49,452 nucleotides of DNA from JBAXZR01 sp041670165. GTDB taxonomy: Bacteria; Bacillota; Clostridia; Christensenellales; UBA1242. The DNA lies in the NCBI GenBank assembly GCA_041670165.1, contig JBAXZR010000008.1, positions 1 to 49,452 on the forward strand. Direction: 5' to 3'. Position numbers and translations under genes: made by a program. Below the pieces are notes generated by a model. That model saw nothing but the letters and a program-made list of their open reading frames with translations. It was not told the DNA's origin and did not search any database. Positions 34,231 through 42,125 of this stretch are shown here, piece by piece (the stretch's first letter is position 1; each line of letters starts with the position of its first letter).

Positions 34231-34866
34231 ATGTCTTTTTTCATTAACAACACTTGCCCGATTAGACCGGGGCCAATTTCAGGAAATGTTCCACCACCAT
34301 GCGAAAGAATTTGTATTCAAGTGAAAAAAGTTTTTGATGCGTGCATTTTCCAAGACCGTGAAGAAGATGTTCTTTTGACAGCGTCAGGTTTTAATCCTGC
34401 GAATCCTGTTCAACCACTTACATTTGTTTCAACCAATTCTGTTCTAGCACCATCTACAATTGAAAATTTAACTATTGAACGATGTGCTGACAGACCAAAT
34501 TTTGCAATAATCTCAGGTGATATCGTAATTACTGCTGTCATCATTTATACCGATGCAAATGGTGTTGCGGGAACAGCATCAAGCACCGTTACAGTTCCAT
34601 TTTCAACCACATTGTTCTTTCCACAAACATCAATCACACCAGTTGTTGTTGAAAGTTTTGCGAGTTTCACTTCTCCTATTGGTACATATATTGGAAACAA
34701 TGTTTTTCAAGTTGATTTGTGCAAAACAATTCTAATCAAAGTTGTTGGCGAAGTTGAATTGCTTATTCCATCATATGGTTATTGCCCAATTCCTGAATGC
34801 CAATGCACAAGCGAAGATATTTGTGAAGGATTCTTCAATCAACCACTTTTCCCAAATGCATTGTAA
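34231..34866 (+). CDS. Possible spore-coat/exosporium-type Cys-rich protein
   Basis: A 211-residue protein. ATG 34231 has a perfect GGAGG SD seven bases upstream; an upstream in-frame ATG at 34213 would place that SD inside the coding region. N-terminal CPIRPGPISGNVPPPCERIC leads to ICIQVKKVFDACIFQDREED; the C-terminus PSYGYCPIPECQCTSEDICE is Cys- and Pro-rich. The middle part is beta-rich, with two hydrophobic strands. The Cys pattern, Pro-rich start and absence of a signal peptide recall coat and outer-layer proteins of clostridial spores, but no named family matches. It ends in a strong terminator before polA, and the upstream sequence has a candidate mother-cell promoter. Confidence 0.55.
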   Translation: MSFFINNTCPIRPGPISGNVPPPCERICIQVKKVFDACIFQDREEDVLLTASGFNPANPVQPLTFVSTNSVLAPSTIENLTIERCADRPNFAIISGDIVITAVIIYTDANGVAGTASSTVTVPFSTTLFFPQTSITPVVVESFASFTSPIGTYIGNNVFQVDLCKTILIKVVGEVELLIPSYGYCPIPECQCTSEDICEGFFNQPLFPNAL

Positions 34867-34880
34867 AACAAAATCATGGC

Positions 34881-34909
34881 AAAAAACTCAAAAATAATTT
34901 GAGTTTTTT
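34881..34909 (+). terminator. Terminator of the 34231 gene
   Basis: AAAAAACTCAAA / TTTGAGTTTTTT, 12 pairs, five-base loop, ends in T6. Confidence 0.85.
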
Positions 34910-34974
34910 GTTTTTATTTTGCAAAAAAAAGTTTATTCTATGTTATACTGATAAAAAAGAATTAAGGTGGAAAA

Positions 34975-37497
34975 ATGGATAAACTTTTTATTATTGATGG
35001 AAACAGTTTGGCATATCGAGCTTTTTATGCTCTTCCACTTTTATCTAATGACAGGGGCGAATTTTCAAACGCAATTTATGGTTTTTGCTCAATTTTGTTT
35101 AAAGCAATTTCAATTGAAAAACCAACGCATGTGGCAGTTGCCTTTGACACAAAAAAGCCCACTTTCAGACATGAAATGTATTCAGAATACAAAGGTACAA
35201 GAAAAAAAATGCCAGAAGAACTTGCAAGTCAAATGCCAATTCTTATGGACATTCTTAAGAGCATGAACATTGCAGTTTACACTAAAGAAGGAATTGAAGC
35301 TGATGATATCATCGGCACAATTTCAAAAAAAACGCCTGTAACAACAGTTATTGTTACGGGAGATAGAGATTCTCTTCAACTAATTGATTCTTCAACATCT
35401 GTGTTTTTGACTAAAAAAGGAATTTCAGATGTTGTTAAACTTGATGAAAAAGGACTTAAAGAAGAAACTGGACTTATCCCTAGTCAAATTGTTGACTTAA
35501 AATCTCTTATGGGCGACGCTTCTGACAATATTCCAGGGGTAAGCGGTATTGGAGAAAAAACAGCACTAAGTTTGCTTGAAAAGTATTCAACGCTTGATGG
35601 TGTTTACAAAAACATCGAAAACATAACTGGGAAGCTTAAAGAAAAACTTGTTAATGGTATTGATTTAGCCAATTTGTCGCACACACTTGCAACAATAAAA
35701 ACGGATTGCGACATAAATTTTAAACTTGAAGATTGCGTTTTAAAAATGCCATTTGGAGCTGAAACAAAAAGATTTTTTGCAATGTATCAATTCAAAACTC
35801 TACTTGGTAGAAAAGAATTTTTTGACGAAACGATTAGCGACATAATTTCTGAAGAAATTGTTCCTTCTTCAAAAAAAATTGTTGAAATTCACAACAAAGA
35901 AGAACTAGAAAAGGCTGTTGAAGACTGCTTTTCTTCACCTAGTTTTGCTTTCAATTTTAATGACTTAGTTCAATTTGCATCAATAAATAACTCTTATGTT
36001 TGCTCAAATGAAATCAACATGTTTTCATCTTGTCTTGAACCTAGTGAAACAATACTAACATTAAAAAAAGTTTTGGAAAGCGATAAAGAACTAATTTCTT
36101 TTGGCAACAAGTTTCATATGAATTTGTTTTCAAAACTTAACATAAAGCCAACCAATCCAATTTTTGATTTACAAATTGCACTTCACCTTATCAATGGTGG
36201 CATAACCCCAGCTGCTCCACAAATTTCAGCTTTTTTTGAGCATAAGAAAAGGGCTATACTTAAGCTAGAAGAATTTAAAATGACTAAGCTTTTCAATGAA
36301 GTTGAAATGCCACTTGTGTCAGTTCTTTTTGAAATGGAACAGAATGGTTGCAAAATGAATGAAGATACTTTAAGAAATCTTTCTTCAAATTTTGAAAGTA
36401 CACTTAAAAAATTGCAAAATGAAATTTTTGTGTTAGCTGATCAAGAATTTAATATATCTTCTCCAAAACAAGTTTCTGACATTTTGTTTGATAAACTTCA
36501 AATTTCAACTGCTTTCAACAAAAAACGAAGTACTTCAATTGATTTTTTAACTGAAGTTCAAATGGTTCACCCAATTGTTCCACTGATTATTCGCTACAGG
36601 AAATTCTTTAAACTTAAAACAAGTTTTTTGGATTCACTAATTTCTATTTCAGAAAAAAACAATTCTCTTATTCACACTTGTTTCAATCAAACCTTGACAA
36701 CAACTGGCAGACTTTCTAGCAGTGATCCAAATCTTCAGAACATTCCAACTCGTGATGATGAAGGAAAGGCAATCCGCTCCGCTTTTGTTTCTCGCTTTGA
36801 AAATGGAAGCATAATCACGGCTGATTACAATCAAATTGAGCTCAGAATTCTTGCTTCATTAAGCCAAGATGAAAACATGATTAATGCTTTTATAAACAAA
36901 CAAGACATTCACCGTTCAACAGCAGCCAAAATTTTTGGTATTAGTCCTGAAGAAGTGTCATCAAAGCAAAGAAGAGATGCAAAAAGTGTTAATTTTGGAG
37001 TTGTTTATGGCATAAGTGATTATGGTTTGTCACAAAACATTGGTTGCAGTGTAAAGGTTGCAAAAGCTTTTATTGATCGCTATTTTGAAATATATCCAAA
37101 TGTGAAACTATTTTTAAACAATTCAATTTCTCAAGCAAAAATCAATGGCTACACCACAACAATTTTTGGTAGACGCAGACAAATCCCTGAGCTTGCAAGC
37201 CCAAACAAAAATTTAATAAGCTTTGGAGAAAGAGTTGCAATGAACGCACCAATTCAAGGAAGTGCCGCTGACATTATTAAAGTTGCAATGATAAAAATTT
37301 CAAATGTACTAAAGGAAAAGAAACTAAAAAGTCTTCTTGTCTTACAAATTCATGATGAACTTTTGATTGACACTTACCCGGGGGAAGAAAAAATTGTTGA
37401 AAACATTCTAAAAGAAAACATGGAAAATGTTGCAAAATTACCTGTTGTTTTAAGTGTTGAAGTTGGTCAAGGCAAAAACTGGCTAGAAGCAAAATAA
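34975..37497 (+). CDS. polA: DNA polymerase I
   Basis: An 840-residue polymerase for Okazaki-fragment processing and repair. Residues 1-250: 5'-3' exonuclease (FIIDGNSLAYRAFYALPLL, GDRDSLQL, SLMGDASDNIPGVSGIG). Residues about 290-440: a 3'-5' exonuclease-like domain without the catalytic DxE motif, so proofreading is probably lost, as in many Firmicutes. Residues 440-840: polymerase with motif A TADYNQIELRILASLS, motif B RRDAKSVNFGVVYGIS (O-helix) and motif C LQIHDELLID. SD AAGGTGG precedes ATG 34975. The phage-derived block follows on the opposite strand, separated by a shared terminator. Confidence 0.97.
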   Translation: MDKLFIIDGNSLAYRAFYALPLLSNDRGEFSNAIYGFCSILFKAISIEKPTHVAVAFDTKKPTFRHEMYSEYKGTRKKMPEELASQMPILMDILKSMNIAVYTKEGIEADDIIGTISKKTPVTTVIVTGDRDSLQLIDSSTSVFLTKKGISDVVKLDEKGLKEETGLIPSQIVDLKSLMGDASDNIPGVSGIGEKTALSLLEKYSTLDGVYKNIENITGKLKEKLVNGIDLANLSHTLATIKTDCDINFKLEDCVLKMPFGAETKRFFAMYQFKTLLGRKEFFDETISDIISEEIVPSSKKIVEIHNKEELEKAVEDCFSSPSFAFNFNDLVQFASINNSYVCSNEINMFSSCLEPSETILTLKKVLESDKELISFGNKFHMNLFSKLNIKPTNPIFDLQIALHLINGGITPAAPQISAFFEHKKRAILKLEEFKMTKLFNEVEMPLVSVLFEMEQNGCKMNEDTLRNLSSNFESTLKKLQNEIFVLADQEFNISSPKQVSDILFDKLQISTAFNKKRSTSIDFLTEVQMVHPIVPLIIRYRKFFKLKTSFLDSLISISEKNNSLIHTCFNQTLTTTGRLSSSDPNLQNIPTRDDEGKAIRSAFVSRFENGSIITADYNQIELRILASLSQDENMINAFINKQDIHRSTAAKIFGISPEEVSSKQRRDAKSVNFGVVYGISDYGLSQNIGCSVKVAKAFIDRYFEIYPNVKLFLNNSISQAKINGYTTTIFGRRRQIPELASPNKNLISFGERVAMNAPIQGSAADIIKVAMIKISNVLKEKKLKSLLVLQIHDELLIDTYPGEEKIVENILKENMENVAKLPVVLSVEVGQGKNWLEAK

Positions 37498-37594
37498 AAT
37501 TTTCTTTATATATCAAAATTTTTATTAAAAATTATAAAAAAATATTGCTACAAATATTTTTAAAATTTTTGAATGATTATTAAAAACTAAACAA

Positions 37595-37630
37595 AAAAAA
37601 TCTCTATGCTAGCTAACATAGAGATTTTTT
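37595..37630. terminator. Bidirectional terminator between polA and the phage-derived block
   Basis: AAAAAATCTCTATG / CATAGAGATTTTTT, 14 pairs with an eight-base loop and T-runs on both strands. It ends polA and the leftward holin genes. Confidence 0.85.
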
Positions 37631-37759
37631 AATTAAACTTTTTTGTTGTTTAACCAATATTTTTTAAAACTAATCTTTTGGAAATTTTACATTATAAAAA
37701 ATTTTTAAAATTTCAAGTTAAACTTTAATTTTTTATTTCTTATTTTGAGTGTATTAATC

Positions 37760-38071
37760 TTATTTTGTTTTAGTGATGTCAACAATTTCTTCTGTTTTTT
37801 TGATAATAGTTAAGTCTTCAGCAATTTTGCTTTCCGCATTTTCTGCCATTTCAGTTTTAGTTGAATCAATCCACCACTTACCTTCTTTTGGATTGCTTAC
37901 AATCCCAAGAACAACAAGGAGTGAACAAATAGCCATAACAATTTCTCCAAACACGCTGGCTGAAACAATTGGTTTTCCAAGTGCTGACAAAACGAGCTCA
38001 GCAATCAAAACAACAGCTGCTGACAAACTTGTCCAAAAGCCATAATTTTTAATTTTTTCTTTCCAATTCAT
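37760..38071 (-). CDS. PhiLC3-type phage holin-like protein
   Basis: A 103-residue membrane protein. I choose ATG 38071 because AAAAGGAG lies eight bases before it and the segment MNWKEKIKNYGFWTSLSAAV matches the start of phiLC3-family holins (NWKxRLKNxxFW); the longer frame to ATG 38125 covers the SD and its N-terminus is unlike a holin. Two transmembrane segments (FWTSLSAAVVLIAELVLSAL and ASVFGEIVMAICSLLVVLGI), then a WWIDSTKTE polar tail. In phages these holins control host lysis; here no endolysin gene is visible. Last gene of the phage-derived block. Confidence 0.72.
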   Translation of the reverse strand: MNWKEKIKNYGFWTSLSAAVVLIAELVLSALGKPIVSASVFGEIVMAICSLLVVLGIVSNPKEGKWWIDSTKTEMAENAESKIAEDLTIIKKTEEIVDITKTK

Positions 38072-38107
38072 TGTTTTTTCTCCTTTTTTAAGTTTTTTCT
38101 TAAAATA

Positions 38108-38118
38108 ATTGTCGAAAA
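38108..38118 (+). promoter_or_regulatory. 0A-box-like motif, gap between the two holin genes
   Basis: ATTGTCGAAAA in the 62-base gap before the holin gene; shared core GTCGAAAA with other gaps of this block. Two bases off the full 0A consensus. Confidence 0.4.
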
Positions 38119-38133
38119 CAACCAAATTAATTT

Positions 38134-38388
38134 TTAGGCAACAATTGTTTGCTTTTTCACAAGCTTCTTTGCTTTTTCTTCAGATTGTTTTTTTAATTCA
38201 TTTTGAATTGTTTCAACAGATTTTTTTATGTCAGACACAACATCTAATTGACAAGAAAGTTTTTTGATTGTTTCAGTATATTTTTTTTCTCGATTAGCAG
38301 AGTCTTTAAGGGTGTATAACAAAAGGGCAACAAAAAGAGCTGCAAAAATTCCATTTGAAACAGCAAGATTTGCTATCTCTGTCCACAT
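38134..38388 (-). CDS. BhlA/UviB-type holin-like protein
   Basis: An 84-residue protein. The BhlA/BacA pattern is visible: one N-terminal transmembrane segment (LAVSNGIFAALFVALLLYTL) followed by a basic, helical cytoplasmic part (KDSANREKKYTETIKKLSCQ). Start ATG 38388, with AAGGT nine bases upstream and directly after the stop of the coiled-coil gene; an upstream in-frame ATG at 38487 would overlap that gene by 98 bases and is rejected. Family members act as holins or as bacteriocin-release proteins. Translation probably coupled to the previous gene. Confidence 0.7.
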   Translation of the reverse strand: MWTEIANLAVSNGIFAALFVALLLYTLKDSANREKKYTETIKKLSCQLDVVSDIKKSVETIQNELKKQSEEKAKKLVKKQTIVA

Positions 38389-38389
38389 A

Positions 38390-39367
38390 CTATTCTGACC
38401 TTGCTGAAATTGCAGCACGCAGTTTTGTGTAATATGAACCAAGATTGTTCTTGAGTTTATCATTTTGTTCAACAAAACTATATGCATTTGCTTTTGTCAA
38501 AGTATTTATGTAATCAAGTGCAATCTTAAATTTTTCTTCTTGTTTAATTTTTTCAAAAGCTACTGAATTTTCAGTGTAATCTTTGCTTAACTCATAGGCT
38601 TCTTTTTGTCTTTTTAAATTTTCTTTTTCTTGATTAAGAGCATACTCTGCTTCCTCTTGTTCAATTTGATTATTTAATTTTGTAACCTTGTCAACATTTT
38701 TTTGTACTTCCGAATTTAATGAAGCAATCTTGTCTGAAATTTTAACAGCATAGGCAATGTCAAAGGAGTTTAAAGCATTTTGCTTTTGAACTTCAAGAAG
38801 TAATTTTTGACTTGTTAAACTATTTAATGTGCTAGTTAGTTCTGAATCAATTTTTGAAAATTCTTCAAGCTTATTCTTGTCAAAAGCTTCCTTTTGACTA
38901 ACAATAATTGTGCTGTTAGCTAGTCCATTTTTAACCAATTTGTTTGTTGCACTTTTCTTTGCAACTTCAAAATCATTAGCAAGTTCATTTTTTGTGTTTT
39001 CACCACTTGTTTTTACTTTGTTTTCTTTTTCAAGTATTGAGCTTAGAGAATCTTGATAAGAATTTTCTATTGAACTTTTGCCACTATCAAGATAATTTTT
39101 TAATGACTCTTTTGCTGTGTTTTCAATTTCAGAGTCAGTTGGTGCTGTATACTCATATTTTTTTAAATTTAAATCTGTGTTTAATGGAGTGTAATCCATC
39201 AATTTTGAAATATCATATTTTGAATCTATTTTTGTAAATTCTTCATAGATTGTTTTTGAAGCATCATCGTAACCTAACATTGTTTTTCCTCCTAATTTTA
39301 AAAAATCTTTAATTTTTTCTTTTGAAAACATTCTTTTTAGTTGTTCTCTTGTTGGAATGGTTGTCAT
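38390..39367 (-). CDS. Coiled-coil protein of the phage-derived block
   Basis: A 325-residue protein without recognised family. About 200 residues (120-320) are predicted long helices with heptad-like repeats, rich in E, K, N, Q and low in hydrophobics (NKLEEFSKIDSELTSTLNSL; NEQEEAEYALNQEKENLKRQ-like stretch). Start ATG 39367 overlaps the stop of the tail-closure gene as ATGA; an alternative ATG 39280 has a better SD (AGGAGG, eight bases) inside the coding region, so either start is possible. Position after the tail-closure protein and before holins is where short-tailed phages encode injected internal proteins or tail needles, which is an inference from gene order. Confidence 0.6.
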   Translation of the reverse strand: MTTIPTREQLKRMFSKEKIKDFLKLGGKTMLGYDDASKTIYEEFTKIDSKYDISKLMDYTPLNTDLNLKKYEYTAPTDSEIENTAKESLKNYLDSGKSSIENSYQDSLSSILEKENKVKTSGENTKNELANDFEVAKKSATNKLVKNGLANSTIIVSQKEAFDKNKLEEFSKIDSELTSTLNSLTSQKLLLEVQKQNALNSFDIAYAVKISDKIASLNSEVQKNVDKVTKLNNQIEQEEAEYALNQEKENLKRQKEAYELSKDYTENSVAFEKIKQEEKFKIALDYINTLTKANAYSFVEQNDKLKNNLGSYYTKLRAAISARSE

Positions 39368-40872
39368 AAAACCCCAAAAACAATTTGTGGTCTTGAAATT
39401 TTTGCATTAGCTAAACAAGAAATAAATGAAATTTGAACAATTTCACCTTTCATCTTTGGAAAAATTTTCGATGCACCATTTTTCCCTTTAACTGCAAAAG
39501 TTTTAACAATTCCATCACAATTCACTTCAACTGTTATGTCATATAATGATTGTACCAAAATTTCTTTAACAATTTTTTTTCTTGATGGAAACCCAAGATT
39601 GCTTTTTGGTGATCTCCAAACTTTTTTTAATGGTTCATCAAAAAGCATTCCGCCAGTTGTTATTTCACCGAGTTTTGAAGCATATTCGCCATTGAAACAA
39701 AGTGCAATTTTTGAAAGCGTTCCACACTGAAGTGCTGTCATGCCTGCAATGTCTACACCCCTAATCACTTCATATTCACCGCTATTTATATCTAAAACCA
39801 AAAGTGCATTATTTGTGTAACCATTTTCATATGACTCGCAACCAACAAGCATGTCATCTCCAAAATTCATTTTGCAAGCCAAATAATATTTTCCCTCTAG
39901 ATATGCTGAACTTGTGGATTCATTTGTTATGCCACTAAAAAGTGATTCAATGCCAAGTGTAATTTTGTCTGCTGAAGTTCCATTGAAATAATGAAGCCCA
40001 TCTCTTGCTAAAAACAAAATTTTATCTCCACAAATCGAAATTGAACCGCTTGAAATTTTTCCGCTAGAAGTAAACAACTGACTAACAGAGAAATTTGCTT
40101 GTTCACCATATGCACTTATTTTCGCAATTCCAAAATCCCTAAACACAAAAACATAATCCATAAATGAAATGACTTTTTGCATTAGTCCTCTTTCATCAAC
40201 CATTTCAATGTAGCCCGCATCATCAAGTGAAATGTTCCAATTTGTTGGGTCAAGATCATCACTAAACCAAAGTCTATCAGGTTTAAGTGCATCAATGGCA
40301 AAAAGTCTTTCATAGTGAAGACAACAAGAGAGAATTCTTGGAGCATTTGGAAATGTTGGTTGAACTGTTGCGGTGTCTGGATACCAAACTGTTAAATCAT
40401 CTTTTGGAGAAGCTAAAATCAAAATATCTTCACCATTTAATCGGTAGTTAATAACACTCGGAATGCTCTGAAACTCTTGAACAACAATGGGATCTAAATA
40501 TTGTGAAATATCAAACAACTGGCAAGCTTTAAAAGCTTTTTCATCTGTTAGAACAATGAGCGAATCGCATCGTTCATTTGTTATATTAGAAAAAAATCTT
40601 AGTTGCCAAATACCCGTGAAACCTGATATTGTTTCATGAATAATTTTTCTTTCTCCAGTTGGACTAAATTTGTTCGGAAGATGCAAATCTCTGAATCCAA
40701 TTCCACTGCATAAAGCCCCACTTTTAGAAGAATAGTTGAAAGCAAGTGAAGCCACTTTGTGTGGTAACAAATTTTCGTCAACTTCCGTATTCATTCCACT
40801 TGCAAAAGAAGTATAATCAATTGCTTTCATTGGAACTGACAAAACTTGAAGTCTTTTTTTGGGATAAATCAT
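39364..40872 (-). CDS. Phage tail-closure-like beta-propeller protein
   Basis: A 502-residue protein. Near the middle are CCLHYERLFAIDALKPDRLW and FSDDLDPTNWN, a signature of phage tail-closure and DNA-stabilisation proteins (P22 gp10-like and podoviral tubular-B-like families), which cap the portal. Predicted fold: mostly beta strands in repeated blades (for example LFLARDGLHYFNGTSADKIT). Start ATG 40872 with AGGAGG five bases upstream, overlapping the previous stop (ATGA); a GTG six bases earlier would overlap the SD. No tail fibre or lysin gene follows. I infer head-to-tail closure, not tail fibre. Confidence 0.65.
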   Translation of the reverse strand: MIYPKKRLQVLSVPMKAIDYTSFASGMNTEVDENLLPHKVASLAFNYSSKSGALCSGIGFRDLHLPNKFSPTGERKIIHETISGFTGIWQLRFFSNITNERCDSLIVLTDEKAFKACQLFDISQYLDPIVVQEFQSIPSVINYRLNGEDILILASPKDDLTVWYPDTATVQPTFPNAPRILSCCLHYERLFAIDALKPDRLWFSDDLDPTNWNISLDDAGYIEMVDERGLMQKVISFMDYVFVFRDFGIAKISAYGEQANFSVSQLFTSSGKISSGSISICGDKILFLARDGLHYFNGTSADKITLGIESLFSGITNESTSSAYLEGKYYLACKMNFGDDMLVGCESYENGYTNNALLVLDINSGEYEVIRGVDIAGMTALQCGTLSKIALCFNGEYASKLGEITTGGMLFDEPLKKVWRSPKSNLGFPSRKKIVKEILVQSLYDITVEVNCDGIVKTFAVKGKNGASKIFPKMKGEIVQISFISCLANAKISRPQIVFGVL

Positions 40873-41435
40873 AGCCACCTCCTTCGTGGCATTTTTATTT
40901 CACTTGTTTTTCTGCAAGCGGTTTCTAATGAGCTTTTGAATCTATTTTCCCAAATTGCAGCTTCGTTAAATTCACTTGTAACAAACAAAAATTCAGTCGC
41001 AGTTCCATATGAAAGAATTCTTTCAGAAATTTTTCCATTTAGGTTTGATAAGGTGCTTGTTATGTCAATTTTTTCTGGTAAAACTGAATATGTTACTGTC
41101 AAAATTCCCTTGTCAGTTTCAACATTGTTTCCAACAAGTTTGAAGTTGTGACTAAGTCCTGATTCGTCTTCGATTTTTTTAATTTCCAACAAATTTGAAC
41201 CTATCACGCTTGTTAAAAAGCTTCCAGACAAGGTTACAATTTCCTTTTCTTCAAGGATTGGCACATATTCAGTCGCAACCATGTTAAGCACATTGTTTAA
41301 ACAGAAAACAAGCAAATCAATGTCTTTTTGTTCACTTGTGCTTGGAGTAACAGTTCCATAAAACACGGTAGTTTCCAAAAGTTCATCTTTTTGAAGAAGT
41401 GTTATTGTTTGTTTTAAAACACTTTTTACTTCCAT
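40869..41435 (-). CDS. Possible head-completion/adaptor protein
   Basis: A 188-residue protein. No domain named, but its place between the capsid and tail-closure genes and its end (ERILSYGTATEFLFVTSEFN followed by WENRFKSSLETACRK and a basic RRRWL) resemble the small neck proteins of short-tailed phages, whose C-terminus has a similar helix-plus-RRW ending. The N-terminal half (residues 1-60) is helical. SD AAGGAG precedes ATG 41435. Function inferred from order and length only. Confidence 0.5.
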   Translation of the reverse strand: MEVKSVLKQTITLLQKDELLETTVFYGTVTPSTSEQKDIDLLVFCLNNVLNMVATEYVPILEEKEIVTLSGSFLTSVIGSNLLEIKKIEDESGLSHNFKLVGNNVETDKGILTVTYSVLPEKIDITSTLSNLNGKISERILSYGTATEFLFVTSEFNEAAIWENRFKSSLETACRKTSEIKMPRRRWL

Positions 41436-41459
41436 TTTTTCTCCTTTTTTAAAAAATTT

Positions 41460-41777
41460 TTATATAATTTCTTCAAGAATAGCTTTTGCTTTTTCCAAGC
41501 TCTCTTTTTCTTTTCTTTTTTCTAGTTTCAAATTTGTTTCATCAATTTCTTTAATAATTTTTTCTTTGTTTTCAATTCTGGTTTTGTTAACGAGTGTAAC
41601 AGTTCTTTCATCTAAAACCTCATATGGAATAGTTAAACATAGAGTAGAAAAATGCTGAGAAGAGTTGTGCACTTCCCATTTCATCTTTTTTTTGTTGTAT
41701 AAAACAAAATAATCTTTTGAAATTTCTTTTAATCTTTTTTCAACAAAGAACACATCATCAACATGAAATGATTGCAT
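41460..41777 (-). CDS. Small phage-block protein of unknown function
   Basis: A 105-residue protein. Two parts: an alpha/beta head with NKKKMKWEVHNSSQHFSTLC and LTIPYEVLDERTVTLVNKTR, then a charged helix EKRKEKESLEKAKAILEEII. Similar short proteins with a WEVHN/LDxRTxxxVxKT pattern occur in phage-like clusters, as far as I recall. AGGAAGAA lies before ATG 41777. First gene after the long gap downstream of the capsid gene. Confidence 0.5.
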   Translation of the reverse strand: MQSFHVDDVFFVEKRLKEISKDYFVLYNKKKMKWEVHNSSQHFSTLCLTIPYEVLDERTVTLVNKTRIENKEKIIKEIDETNLKLEKRKEKESLEKAKAILEEII

Positions 41778-41901
41778 TTTCTTCTTCCTTTTTCATCAAA
41801 AATTATAAATTTATTGAATTTTGATTTTAATAAATCTTTTTTTAAACTAGAAATTCTTATATTTAACAAAATAAATACTTTTTCTTAAAAATTTAGATTT
41901 T

Positions 41902-41912
41902 TAAGTCGAAAA
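41902..41912 (+). promoter_or_regulatory. 0A-box-like motif in the capsid-downstream gap
   Basis: TAAGTCGAAAA: core GTCGAAAA, but the preceding TT of TTTGTC is missing, so a weaker match. Confidence 0.3.
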
Positions 41913-42007
41913 CATTAATATTTATTTTTTAATTTTGGCTTACAAAAATTTTTATATATTATTTTAAAATTATTTGGTTTTTTTATTGTTTTCAAAATTT
42001 AACAAAG

Positions 42008-42056
42008 AACGCCCTGCAATTTCTCTCACATAAAAGCGAGCCTTATGCAAGGCGTT
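42008..42056. terminator. Long hairpin downstream of the major capsid gene
   Basis: Arms AACGCCCTGCA and TGCAAGGCGTT pair over 11 bases with one G-T pair; the loop is 27 bases and contains a small inner stem (CTC/GAG). Minus-strand T-run is weak (CTTTGTT), plus-strand T-run is better, so it may be a partial attenuator or an RNA-processing structure rather than a full terminator for the capsid transcript. Confidence 0.45.
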
Positions 42057-42125
42057 TTTGTTAAACCATATTGAACTTATTTTAGTTATGCTACATTTTT
42101 TATTGCATTAATTTTTGTGTTTGAG

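Larger units (their letters stand above)
41778..42125. other. Gap between capsid gene and downstream genes
   Basis: A 348-base AT-rich stretch inside the phage-derived block. It contains a large hairpin (42008-42056) and a 0A-box-like motif (41902-41912). No gene seen. Confidence 0.6.
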
